Program-made: the position numbers and the translations under genes
Assembly: GCF_030486405.1 (NCBI RefSeq)
Contig: NZ_CP129613.1
Span: forward strand, 3,658,001-3,722,000
Direction: 5' to 3'
DNA length: 64,000 nt
From: Mycolicibacterium sp. HK-90
GTDB lineage: Bacteria; Actinomycetota; Actinomycetes; Mycobacteriales; Mycobacteriaceae
Notes under the pieces: model-generated
Databases searched by the model: none
Seen by the model: the letters and a program-made list of their open reading frames with translations, nothing else
What the model was told of the DNA's origin: nothing
Part shown: positions 29,928-40,454 of the stretch, one piece after another
Layout: the number at the start of each line of letters is the position of its first letter
Numbering within the stretch: the stretch's first letter is position 1

Positions 29928-29939
29928 CGTTGCACCATA
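29928..29939 (-). promoter_or_regulatory. Leaderless promoter of the TPR-CHAT operon
   Basis: Minus-strand TATGGT (29939-29934) is 6 nt before the GTG at 29927. It lies immediately after the terminator of the lipoprotein gene, so the TPR-CHAT operon has its own transcription start. Confidence 0.45.
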
Positions 29940-29946
29940 CAAAAGT

Positions 29947-29987
29947 GGCGGGCGGGCCCGGCAAACGCTCTGCCGGGCTCGCCCGCC
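29947..29987 (-). terminator. Strong hairpin after the LpqH-like gene
   Basis: Arms 29947-29963 and 29971-29987 pair at 16 of 17 positions around a 7-nt loop; on the minus strand it is followed by CACTTTTG. It directly follows the lipoprotein stop and should end that transcript. Confidence 0.75.
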
Positions 29988-29999
29988 GTGTCGGGACGG

Positions 30000-30500
30000 T
30001 CAGCTGCACGTCACCGTGATGGTGAACGGCTTGGTGATCATCCCGGCCATCGGGTTCTTCATGTCGGCGCCGGCCGCCTCGCCGGTGATGGTGTAGGTGT
30101 CACCGTCGACCTTGACCTCGGCCGAGCCGACCTTGACGCCCATGTTCTCGCTGACCGCGAGGGCACTGCCGTCGTAGACCAGGCCGAGCGATTCGACCTT
30201 GGGTGTGGCCTCGTCCGTCATCACCACACCGAGGCCCTGCTGGCCACCGATGGCGGCGCTGGCGACGTTGATCTTGCCCGCCTGTTTGACACAGGTCACC
30301 GAGTTGAGGTCGAGTCCGGCCAGGTCCGAGCCGCCGACCTTGACCTCGGTCTTGCCGCCGCTGGTGACCTCCGATGCCTCGGCCGACGCGGCGGGCTTCT
30401 CCGCGGGCTTGTCGGCGGGCTTGTCGTTCGAGCAACCAACCAGCACCGCACCGGTGGCGAGCAGTCCCATGGCGCCTGCGATAACTCGATTCATGGTCAT
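30000..30500 (-). CDS. LpqH-family (19-kDa antigen-like) lipoprotein
   Basis: The 166-residue protein has a signal peptide with lipobox LVGC (Cys at about residue 23), so it should be lipid-anchored on the outer face of the plasma membrane or exported to the cell envelope. A charged Lys/Ala/Glu linker (DKPADKPAEKPAASAEASE) follows, then an LpqH/LppX-type beta-rich domain with two conserved Cys (VTCVKQAG and the terminal VTCS) that probably form a disulfide. GGGAAG lies 5 nt before the ATG at 30500. It resembles the 19-kDa antigen, which binds TLR2 in pathogens; the physiological role is not known. Confidence 0.88.
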   Translation of the reverse strand: MTMNRVIAGAMGLLATGAVLVGCSNDKPADKPAEKPAASAEASEVTSGGKTEVKVGGSDLAGLDLNSVTCVKQAGKINVASAAIGGQQGLGVVMTDEATPKVESLGLVYDGSALAVSENMGVKVGSAEVKVDGDTYTITGEAAGADMKNPMAGMITKPFTITVTCS

Positions 30501-30617
30501 TGCGTCTTCCCTTTCGTTCCGCGTTGCCCCGATGGCTCCGTCGTGCCCTGAAGTCTTGGCGGGCCCGAGTGCTACCGATCCCAAGAAATGTCGGTTCCCG
30601 CAGGTAACGTGGGTTTC

Positions 30618-30965
30618 GTGACGAAGGACCCAGAGCAGCCGGATCAATCCGAGGAAGCCACACCAGCCGAGGAGCCCGCTGTGGTGGAGGGCGAGATCGT
30701 TCCCGCAGCTCCGGCCACGGGCCCGCAAACCGGGCCGGTCCCGGGGCCGGCCGACACCGGCTACACCGCGGCCGGGGTGCCGACATTCGACGCGGTCCGG
30801 GAGAAGATCGAGACCCGGTACGGCACCGCGATCGGGGCGTCGGAGCTGGCAGCCGAGACTCCTGAGGGCCGCTCCATCGAGGAGCAGTACGAAAAGCGTC
30901 AGCAGGCGGCGGCCGAGCGCTTGAAACAGATCCGCGAGTCCATGGACAAGACGGACGACGCCTGA
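30618..30965 (+). CDS. Small acidic actinobacterial protein (Rv1638A-like)
   Basis: This 115-residue protein has a Pro/Glu/Ala-rich disordered N-terminal half and a helical C-terminal half (FDAVREKIETRYGTAIGASE, EEQYEKRQQAAAERLKQIRE) that could form a coiled coil. No enzymatic motif is visible. GTG at 30618 lies 7 nt after TAACGT (30605-30610), indicating a leaderless message. It lies 3 bp before the winged-helix gene and is probably co-transcribed with it. The position next to uvrA matches what I recall of Rv1638A. Function unknown. Confidence 0.72.
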   Translation: MTKDPEQPDQSEEATPAEEPAVVEGEIVPAAPATGPQTGPVPGPADTGYTAAGVPTFDAVREKIETRYGTAIGASELAAETPEGRSIEEQYEKRQQAAAERLKQIRESMDKTDDA

Positions 30966-30968
30966 TCC

Positions 30969-32129
30969 GTGCGGACATTCACATTGGCCGAGCGCCGGGC
31001 TCGGCTGGCCCGTCGTCACTTCCTGAGCCGGCCGGCGGCCTCGGTCACCGAGGCGACGGCCTCGTTCGTCGGCCTGCACGCCACCGACCCCTCCACGCCG
31101 TATCTGTCCCTGTGGGCACGGCTGCCGGGTTTCGCGGTTGACGACCTGGACACCGAGCTGTACCAACAGCGCACGCTGCTCAAACACCTCGCGATGCGCC
31201 GCACGCTCTGGGTGGTGCGCGCCGAGGACCTGCCGCTGGTGCAGGCCGGAGCCAGCGACCGGGTGGCCGGCAATGAACAGCGCAAACTCGTCGGCGACGT
31301 GGTGAAGGCCGGTGTGGCCGCCGACGGCGCCCAATGGCTGGACACGGCATGTCAGGCAGTACTGGCCCATCTGCGTGAGCACGGACCCACCCCCGCGGCC
31401 CAGCTGCGCGCAGCCTTGCCTGAACTCGCCGGCAGTTACGATCCGGCACCGGGCAAACGTTGGGGCGGTGAGACTCCGCTTTCCCCAAGGGTTTTGACGG
31501 TGCTCGGGGTTCGCGGCGAAATCGTCCGCGGACCGAACGACAGTGGCTGGACCAACTCACGGCCGCGGTGGGCGCTCACCACCGACTGGCTCGGCGCTTC
31601 GGTGCCGGCGGCTGAGCCGGAGCACGCCCGCGCCGAGCTGGTGCGGACCTGGCTACGGACGTTCGGTCCGGCCACCGTCACCGACATCAAATGGTGGTTC
31701 GGCAACACCCTGACCTGGGCACGCCACGCGTTGCGCGACATCGGCGCCGTCGAGGTGGATCTGCACGGCGCCCCGGGCTACGTCCTTCCCGACGACCTCG
31801 AGGTCGAACCGGACGCCGAGCCGTGGGCGGCCCTGCTCCCGGGTCTGGACGTCACCACGATGGGCTGGTTCGACCGTGCCTGGTACCTCGGAGACCATCG
31901 CGCCCAGGTGTTCGACACCAACGGCAACGGCGGGCCCACGGCGTGGTGGAACGGCCGGATCGTAGGTGGCTGGGGCCAGGACGCCGACGGCCGCGTTCAG
32001 CTGCACCTGCTGGAAGAGATCGGCCGCGACGGCACCCGCGCTCTGCAAGAGCGCGCCGATGCGCTGACAGACTGGCTGGCCGGCGACCGCGCCAATCCGC
32101 GGTTCCCGTCGCCGCTCTCCAAGCGGTAG
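30969..32129 (+). CDS. Winged-helix DNA-binding domain protein (HTH_42/AlkZ-like)
   Basis: This 386-residue protein belongs to the winged helix DNA-binding HTH_42 family (YcaQ/AlkZ-like), which includes DNA glycosylases that excise bulky alkylated bases or unhook crosslinks. Visible features are the N-terminal EATASFVGLHATDPSTPYLS, TLLKHLAMRRTLWVV, and late TTMGWFDRAWYLGDHRAQVF. The characteristic QxQ/QxD catalytic motif of characterised glycosylases is not evident, so activity is open. The gene sits next to uvrA, convergent, which fits a DNA-repair role but is not proof. The GTG start follows the stop of the previous gene by 3 bp. Confidence 0.78.
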   Translation: MRTFTLAERRARLARRHFLSRPAASVTEATASFVGLHATDPSTPYLSLWARLPGFAVDDLDTELYQQRTLLKHLAMRRTLWVVRAEDLPLVQAGASDRVAGNEQRKLVGDVVKAGVAADGAQWLDTACQAVLAHLREHGPTPAAQLRAALPELAGSYDPAPGKRWGGETPLSPRVLTVLGVRGEIVRGPNDSGWTNSRPRWALTTDWLGASVPAAEPEHARAELVRTWLRTFGPATVTDIKWWFGNTLTWARHALRDIGAVEVDLHGAPGYVLPDDLEVEPDAEPWAALLPGLDVTTMGWFDRAWYLGDHRAQVFDTNGNGGPTAWWNGRIVGGWGQDADGRVQLHLLEEIGRDGTRALQERADALTDWLAGDRANPRFPSPLSKR

Positions 32130-32192
32130 CGCCGAAACTACGGTTGCTGACGAGAAATCAGCCGAATTCCGTCAGAAACCGTAGCCTCGGCG
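32130..32192. terminator. 23-bp inverted repeat between convergent genes
   Basis: Arms 32130-32152 and 32170-32192 match at 20 of 23 positions with a 17-nt loop. It fills the gap between the winged-helix gene and uvrA and may end both transcripts. No T-run follows on either strand, so it may instead be a dispersed palindromic repeat. Confidence 0.55.
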
Positions 32193-32203
32193 AGACGACC
32201 TGC

Positions 32204-35098
<2,895 letters not shown>

Positions 35099-35171
35099 GC
35101 GTTTCCTTTCCCACGACAGACTTCACGCCCATGCTATGTGCGCCCACCGACAAGCCGGATACGGTGGCGCT

Positions 35172-35858
35172 ATGACCAGCCCTCACATCACCGTGGACGA
35201 CACCTACACCGGTCACGTGGAGCCCCGAACCGCCGCCCGGCGCAGGTTGCCCGGCGCCTCGATCATCAAGGTGTCGGTGGGCCCGATGGACAACAACGCC
35301 TACCTGGTGACCTGCAATTCCACCGGGCAAACCCTGCTCATCGACGCCGCCAACGACGCCGAGGTGCTGCTCGACGTGATCAAGCAGCACGCCCCCGAGC
35401 TCGCCCTGATCGTCACCAGCCACCAGCACTTCGATCACTGGCAGGCGCTGGCGAGTGTGGCCGAGGTCACCGGGGCGCCGACGGCCGCGCACGAGCTCGA
35501 TGCCGAACCATTGCCGGTCACCCCGGACCGGATCCTGGTCGACGGGGACACGGTGCGGATCGGTGAGCTCACATTCGACGTGATCCATCTGCAGGGACAC
35601 ACCGAGGGTTCGGTTGCCCTGGCGCTCAAAGGAGCCGACGGGGAGGTCACCCACCTGTTCACCGGCGACTGCCTGTTTCCCGGAGGTGTCGGCAAAACCT
35701 GGCAGCCCGGTGACTTCGAGCGGCTACTGGGTGATGTGAGCGCCAAGGTGTTCGACGTCTATGACGACAGCACCGTGGTGTACCCGGGCCACGGCGACGA
35801 CACCACGCTCGGCGCCGAACGACCCCACCTCGGGGAGTGGCGCCAGCGCGGCTGGTAG
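35172..35858 (+). CDS. Metallo-beta-lactamase-fold hydrolase (Rv1637c-like)
   Basis: The 228-residue protein has the complete glyoxalase II-type metal set: TSHQHFDHW (HxHxDH), LQGHTEGSV, FTGDCLFPGG and VYPGHGDDT. It begins with an extension before the SVGPMDNNAYLV strand. The fold suggests hydrolysis of a thioester such as S-lactoyl-mycothiol or glutathione-type conjugates; the substrate is unknown. The ATG at 35172 lies 6 nt after TACGGT (35160-35165), a leaderless arrangement. It is convergent with the stress-protein gene, with stops 7 bp apart, and divergent from uvrA. Confidence 0.88.
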   Translation: MTSPHITVDDTYTGHVEPRTAARRRLPGASIIKVSVGPMDNNAYLVTCNSTGQTLLIDAANDAEVLLDVIKQHAPELALIVTSHQHFDHWQALASVAEVTGAPTAAHELDAEPLPVTPDRILVDGDTVRIGELTFDVIHLQGHTEGSVALALKGADGEVTHLFTGDCLFPGGVGKTWQPGDFERLLGDVSAKVFDVYDDSTVVYPGHGDDTTLGAERPHLGEWRQRGW

Positions 35859-35865
35859 CTGCCGA

Positions 35866-36309
35866 TCAGCTGGTGTGAACGATCAGCACGTCGGTCGTGG
35901 ACCGGCGTGCCACGTTCGCGGGCACCGAGCCCAGCAGCCGACCGGCAATGGTGCTCAGCCCGACGTTGCCGACCACCAGCAGGTCTGCCTTGACGTCCTC
36001 GGCCAGCTCGACGAGGGCGTCAACCGGGGCGCCGACGATCGGACGCTCCTCGATGTCAGTGGCACCGGCGGCCTTCGCCCGGTCGGTCGCCTCGCGCAGG
36101 ATGGCGTAGATCGGCGCGTTGCCCGCCATCTTGTAGCCCTCCTCCTTGAGCACATCAGCGGCACGCTGGTCTTCGCTCTGGGGGAAGTATGCGGTTGCCA
36201 CGATCAGCTTGGCATTCGAGCCGGCGGCAATCTGACCGGCGCGGTCGACTGCACGCAACGACGAATCAGATCCGTCCGTGCCGACCACCACGGTTCGATA
36301 CGCGCTCAT
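35866..36309 (-). CDS. Universal stress protein (Rv1636-like)
   Basis: This 147-residue single-domain USP starts YRTVVVGTDGSDSSLRAVDR and ends with the nucleotide loop VVGNVGLSTIAG-x8-S, then TTDVLIVH, the G-2x-G-9x-G(S/T) signature. The M. tuberculosis counterpart Rv1636 and its M. smegmatis homologue bind cAMP, so this protein may buffer cAMP made by cyclases such as the one at 5169. ATG at 36309 is chosen (GGAGGG 5 nt upstream). It lies between the MBL hydrolase and the glycosyltransferase as in the remembered reference order. Confidence 0.92.
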   Translation of the reverse strand: MSAYRTVVVGTDGSDSSLRAVDRAGQIAAGSNAKLIVATAYFPQSEDQRAADVLKEEGYKMAGNAPIYAILREATDRAKAAGATDIEERPIVGAPVDALVELAEDVKADLLVVGNVGLSTIAGRLLGSVPANVARRSTTDVLIVHTS

Positions 36310-36662
36310 CAATACCCTCCCACTGTCAGTTGCAACGCCACCCGAGACAGTAACCCGTCGCCCGCTGACCAGGGGCGCGAATCACGACACCCGCACGGAC
36401 AGCCGACGACTGGCTCCGGTTTCGCCTCCCGGGACGGCGAATTGGCACTGATGTTAACTCTCCGGTGTGCAAATTCGGTGCCGACCGTGACGTAGTCGAC
36501 GCCTGCCGAATCCGGGTTGCGGGCAGGACGATTCACCGCCCGGGGTGATCCAGCTCATCCGCGCGGCCGCGAACCGGCGGCAATAGTGCTGCCGGAGAAA
36601 GCGAATCGGAGTGACTCGGGTTACTGTTTGCCATCGCTTGAGGGGAAGAAACGGTCGCTGAC
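36310..36662. other. 353-bp intergenic region, no gene seen
   Basis: The region separates the divergent USP and glycosyltransferase genes. It must hold both promoters, but I see no clear -10/-35 pair or dyad. It is less GC-rich around 36440-36480 (TGATGTTAAC) than its neighbours. No convincing open frame, RNA gene or repeat is visible. Confidence 0.5.
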
Positions 36663-38201
36663 GTGGACGTATCGCTGAATGAGCGCGCCAGGGGCGCGGG
36701 CCTGCGCATCGATCGTGGTGTCCGCATCGATGCGCTGGCGGTGGCGGCCTTCGCCGTCGTGCTCTCCGCCGCGGGAGCGGCCCGCCCGTCGCTGTGGTTC
36801 GACGAGGCCGCCACCATCTCGGCTGCGACCCGAACGGTCCCACAACTCTGGGAGCTGATCGGCCACATCGACGCCGTACACGGGCTCTATTACCTCGGCA
36901 TGCACGGCTGGTTCACCGTCTTCCCGGCGACCGAGTTCTGGTCGAGGTTCTCCAGCTGCCTGGCCGTCGGCGGCGCGGCGGGCGGCGTGGTGGTTCTCGG
37001 CAGACAGTTCGGCACTCGGACGGTATCGGTCTGTGCGGGAGTTCTTTTCGCGATCCTGCCAAGGATCACCTGGGCAGGCATCGAGGCCCGGTCGTACTCG
37101 TGGTCGACGCTGGCCGCGGTGTGGCTGACCGTTCTGCTCGTCGCGGCCATCCGGCGCGACCGCACTGCACTGTGGGTGTCCTACGGTGCGCTGCTGGTCT
37201 TTTCGACAGTGCTGAACATCTATGTGGTGCTGATGGTGATCCCCCACGCCGTAGCCGTCGCACTGCTCTGCACCCGCCGTCGCACCCGCGCGAGGTGGAC
37301 CTGGGCGGCGACCGCTGCGGTGGCCGCAGTGGTGCCGTTCGTGTTGTGGTGTCGTTCCCAGAGCTTCCAGGTCGGGTGGATCTCACCGCTTGGATGGCAC
37401 ACCTTCGCCGAGGTCGCCGTGGAGCAGTATTTCGACCACAGTGTGGCCTTCGCGGTGTTGGCGGCAGTGGCACTCGGCGCGCCCCTGGTGGTCAGGCGGC
37501 TTCGGCCCACCGATGTCGATACGCGGCGGCTCATGGTGATCGCCGCGGTGTGGGTGGTGGCCCCGACCGCGGTCCTGTTGGTGTATTCGGCTGTCGCGCA
37601 ACCGCTTTATTACCCTCGATACCTCAGCTTCACCACCCCGGCCATCGCGTTGCTGCTCGCTGTCTGCGTGGTGGCGCTCGCCCGAAGCAGAGAATGGATC
37701 ACCGCCGCACTGGCAGCCTTCGCCGTCGCCGCGACACCGAACTACGTCACCGTGCAACGCGGCCCGTACGCCAAGGAAGGCATGGATTTCAGCCAGGTCG
37801 CCGATGTCATCTCATCGCACTCCTCCCCCGGCGACTGCCTGATCTTCGACAACACCACGTCGTGGAAACCGGGCCCGATCCGCCCGATCACCGCCGCCCG
37901 CCCCTCCGCCTATGCCCACCTCGTCGACCCCGGCCGGGGAACCCGGGCACCGCAGCGAAATCGGTTGTGGGACGCGCACCTCGGAATCTGGGGCGTCGCC
38001 GACGAGGTACGCCGGTGCACGGTGTTGTGGACGGTGTCCGAACGCGATCCATCCGTGCCGGACCGGCAGAGCGGCGCCGGGTTGGAGCCCGGCCCGCGAC
38101 TGGGCCGGGCCCCGGCCTACCGGGTACCCGAGGACATGGGCTTCCACATCAGCGAACGCTGGCAGTTCAACTTCGCTCAGGTGGTCAAGTCCACCCGCTG
38201 A
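36663..38201 (+). CDS. GT-C-type polyprenyl-phosphate-dependent glycosyltransferase (Rv1635c-like)
   Basis: The 512-residue integral membrane protein has about ten helices and the GT-C motif in its first extracytoplasmic loop (SLWFDEAATISAA, with the catalytic Asp-Glu). The C-terminal ~130 residues are a soluble extracytoplasmic tail. Such enzymes transfer mannose or arabinose from decaprenyl phosphate to cell-wall glycans. The syntenic M. tuberculosis gene Rv1635c (capA) adds the first mannose cap on lipoarabinomannan. The GTG at 36663 has only a distant GAGGGGAAG, so the start is uncertain. The mannosyl role is inferred from position and fold. Confidence 0.78.
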   Translation: MDVSLNERARGAGLRIDRGVRIDALAVAAFAVVLSAAGAARPSLWFDEAATISAATRTVPQLWELIGHIDAVHGLYYLGMHGWFTVFPATEFWSRFSSCLAVGGAAGGVVVLGRQFGTRTVSVCAGVLFAILPRITWAGIEARSYSWSTLAAVWLTVLLVAAIRRDRTALWVSYGALLVFSTVLNIYVVLMVIPHAVAVALLCTRRRTRARWTWAATAAVAAVVPFVLWCRSQSFQVGWISPLGWHTFAEVAVEQYFDHSVAFAVLAAVALGAPLVVRRLRPTDVDTRRLMVIAAVWVVAPTAVLLVYSAVAQPLYYPRYLSFTTPAIALLLAVCVVALARSREWITAALAAFAVAATPNYVTVQRGPYAKEGMDFSQVADVISSHSSPGDCLIFDNTTSWKPGPIRPITAARPSAYAHLVDPGRGTRAPQRNRLWDAHLGIWGVADEVRRCTVLWTVSERDPSVPDRQSGAGLEPGPRLGRAPAYRVPEDMGFHISERWQFNFAQVVKSTR

Positions 38202-38212
38202 GACCCGGGGGG

Positions 38213-39061
38213 TCAGTCGCGACGGTCCCGGCCGAAGTACATCTCCTGGCTCACCGAGCACACGAGTTGCCCGGCCCGGTTGTACACCGTCGCATTCGCC
38301 AGACCTCGTCCGTTGACGCCGCTGGGTGAAACCTGGTCGGACAACACCCAATCCGTCAGATCGGCGGGGCGCTGGAACCAGATTGCAAGGTCGATCAACG
38401 CCGAGAAAACCGTGACCTGGGTGGCACGCCGCATCGTCACCGTCGTGTCCAGCACCGCAGTGCCCGAGAAGTAGGTCAGCAGACAGCTGTTGACGATCGG
38501 ATCGTCGGTGACCGGTTCGGCAGGGCGCCACCACATCCGGGTGCGCTCCGGCGGTTCCGGCAGATCGATCGCCAGCCGCGGGGGCGGGTCGATGTAACGC
38601 CGCTCGATCCACTGCGGGCGCACCCAATACCCGTGGGCCTCGTCGGCGAACGCCTGCAGCTGTTCCTCGACCGGGGGCAGCGTTTCGGGGTCGGGGACCG
38701 CGGGGCGGGGTTGCTGGTAATCCGCGGCCTCCATGGGAACGCTGAACGAGACGAGCGCTTCCAGCAACACTTCATCGCCCTGCCGGCCGATGACCCGGCG
38801 GGTGGACAGCGATCCACCGTCGCGCAGGTTGGTCACCTCCATCTGCACCGGGTAACGGGCGTCACCGGCCCGCAGCAGGTAGACGTGCAGGCTGTGGGGC
38901 AATCGGCCCGGGACGGTGCGACTGGCGGCCATCAGCGCCTGGGCGGAGATATGCCCACCCACGATGTGATGGCTGGGGTTGTCCCGCTGCTCGGCGACGA
39001 AGATGCCGTCACCCGACTCCGTCAGGTCGAGCGTGGACAGGACGTCGGCTAACTGCAGCAT
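38213..39061 (-). CDS. Acyl-CoA thioesterase II (TesB-like)
   Basis: The 282-residue protein is a double hotdog-fold thioesterase: HIVGGHISAQALMAASRTV in the first hotdog and DQVSPSGVNGRGLANATVYN with VCSVSQEMYFG in the second, the TesB-type layout. It hydrolyses acyl-CoA to free acid and CoA; chain-length preference is unknown. ATG at 39061 is used; a GTG at 39067, two codons upstream, sits 6 nt after AATAAT and may be the leaderless start. The N-terminal region abuts the acquired AT-rich island on the other strand. Confidence 0.85.
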   Translation of the reverse strand: MLQLADVLSTLDLTESGDGIFVAEQRDNPSHHIVGGHISAQALMAASRTVPGRLPHSLHVYLLRAGDARYPVQMEVTNLRDGGSLSTRRVIGRQGDEVLLEALVSFSVPMEAADYQQPRPAVPDPETLPPVEEQLQAFADEAHGYWVRPQWIERRYIDPPPRLAIDLPEPPERTRMWWRPAEPVTDDPIVNSCLLTYFSGTAVLDTTVTMRRATQVTVFSALIDLAIWFQRPADLTDWVLSDQVSPSGVNGRGLANATVYNRAGQLVCSVSQEMYFGRDRRD

Positions 39062-39272
39062 GGGCACGGCAGCATTATTCGGGGTCTGCCAGCACACATC
39101 GCCCCAGGGGTGCCGACCTCCGTTACCGAACCGATTGCGGGCGGGCCGGACCGAAACCGAGAACGAAGGCGTCTCAGGAAAGCCAGTTGCGGCAGCTTGT
39201 CCCGTTCGCGCGCCTAATGCTGACCAGATTGCGACGCAGTTACTATCTAGCCTCAAAGCGTCTCGATTCGGA

Positions 39273-40454
39273 TTGGAAGCCCAGTTGAAGCTTGGTAAGT
39301 CTGACCCTGACCTCGAAACGATAGTCAGCCGGATCAAGGGCAAAGAGCTGGATTTGCAGCCAAGTTTTCAACGTGGCGACGTATGGGACGCGAAGCGGCG
39401 CCAACGACTGATCGACACCATACTTCGCGGATGGTATGTGCCAGCTGTGCACCTCGTCATCGACACCGAGGGCCACGAACTCGTACTCGACGGCCAACAA
39501 CGCCTGACAACAATTCGTGACTTCTTTGACGACGAATTGAAAATCGACGGGAAAATTCAGCCATCCGATTCTCACATAGAAGAACTCGACGGCCTATACT
39601 ATTCGCAACTTCCTGACAACATTCGACGTAATGTGAACCGCTTCACTATTCAAACCATCACCCTTACTGATTATCGCCCACAAGAACCAAACGAACTTTT
39701 TTTCCGACTAAATCAGTCATATAATCTCACGCCGCCAGAAAAGCGAAATGCCCTTCATGGGCCTGCTCGTGATCAGATCAAGGACCTCGTCGAGCAGCTG
39801 AAATCTAACGGCCTACTTCGCCCTGATCGAATCGGATTTGCCAATGGACGCCTGGCCTACGACGATATAGTGGCGCGGGCTTGCGTTAGTGTGCAGATCG
39901 GCAACATGCGCCGACACATCAATAACAACGTAGTGGAGAAATTCTACCGCGAAAACCAGTTCTCCAGTGACACGATTGATAGTATTTCGGATGCAGGACG
40001 TGAACTACTCTTACAGATAAGGGCGTGCCCGGAAGAGCGCGTGAGATTCAACAAAGGAACTCTGCAAACATGGCTGATCTACTGCTATTGGGCGTCTCTC
40101 GATTCGGCCATCCCCCCTGATCTCTTGTGGCGCTTTGAGACTGATCGTCTTATGCTGAAGCGAGGGAATACAGGAAGTTCAGCGCGTCACGGGTCGCCAG
40201 TTACGGAAATATTGCGCATCTACGATGACCGCGCGTCCTACAGAGTCACGGACGTCACTTCCGTACTCGCGCGCGATTTGGCGATCCACCTGTTCTCAAT
40301 CGAGAATTTCCGAACGCGCGAGCGTGACGACTCAGGCCATCTACTTGAAATTTTGCGTGAAACTCCCTCGGAGATGCGTCAGGCGGAGTTCTTCTCGTTC
40401 ATCGAAAACTCAAGTTGGGGCAATCCGATTGCTTCCGGGCGCGGCTTGTGGTGA
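39273..40454 (+). CDS. DUF262-domain protein of a candidate defence island
   Basis: The 393-residue protein carries an N-terminal DUF262 (ParB/Srx-like, GmrS-type) domain: LDLQPSFQRGDVWD, WYVPAVHLVID and the signature DGQQRLTTIRDFF (73-80 for the Asp-Gly-Gln-Gln-Arg motif). DUF262 domains bind or hydrolyse NTPs in type IV restriction enzymes such as GmrSD. No C-terminal HNH/DUF1524 nuclease domain is evident, so nuclease function could lie in the partner. The start is uncertain: no ATG or GTG lies near the domain, and TTG 39273 is the best in-frame choice (TTG 39285 also possible). The stop overlaps the next gene by 4 nt. Base composition is clearly AT-richer than the neighbours, indicating transfer. 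Confidence 0.8.
   Translation: MEAQLKLGKSDPDLETIVSRIKGKELDLQPSFQRGDVWDAKRRQRLIDTILRGWYVPAVHLVIDTEGHELVLDGQQRLTTIRDFFDDELKIDGKIQPSDSHIEELDGLYYSQLPDNIRRNVNRFTIQTITLTDYRPQEPNELFFRLNQSYNLTPPEKRNALHGPARDQIKDLVEQLKSNGLLRPDRIGFANGRLAYDDIVARACVSVQIGNMRRHINNNVVEKFYRENQFSSDTIDSISDAGRELLLQIRACPEERVRFNKGTLQTWLIYCYWASLDSAIPPDLLWRFETDRLMLKRGNTGSSARHGSPVTEILRIYDDRASYRVTDVTSVLARDLAIHLFSIENFRTRERDDSGHLLEILRETPSEMRQAEFFSFIENSSWGNPIASGRGLW

Noticed and set aside
28104..30551. Plus-strand open frame (815 codons)
   Set aside because: Runs antisense through the TPR and lipoprotein genes with a skewed Gln/Arg/Val composition; not a gene.
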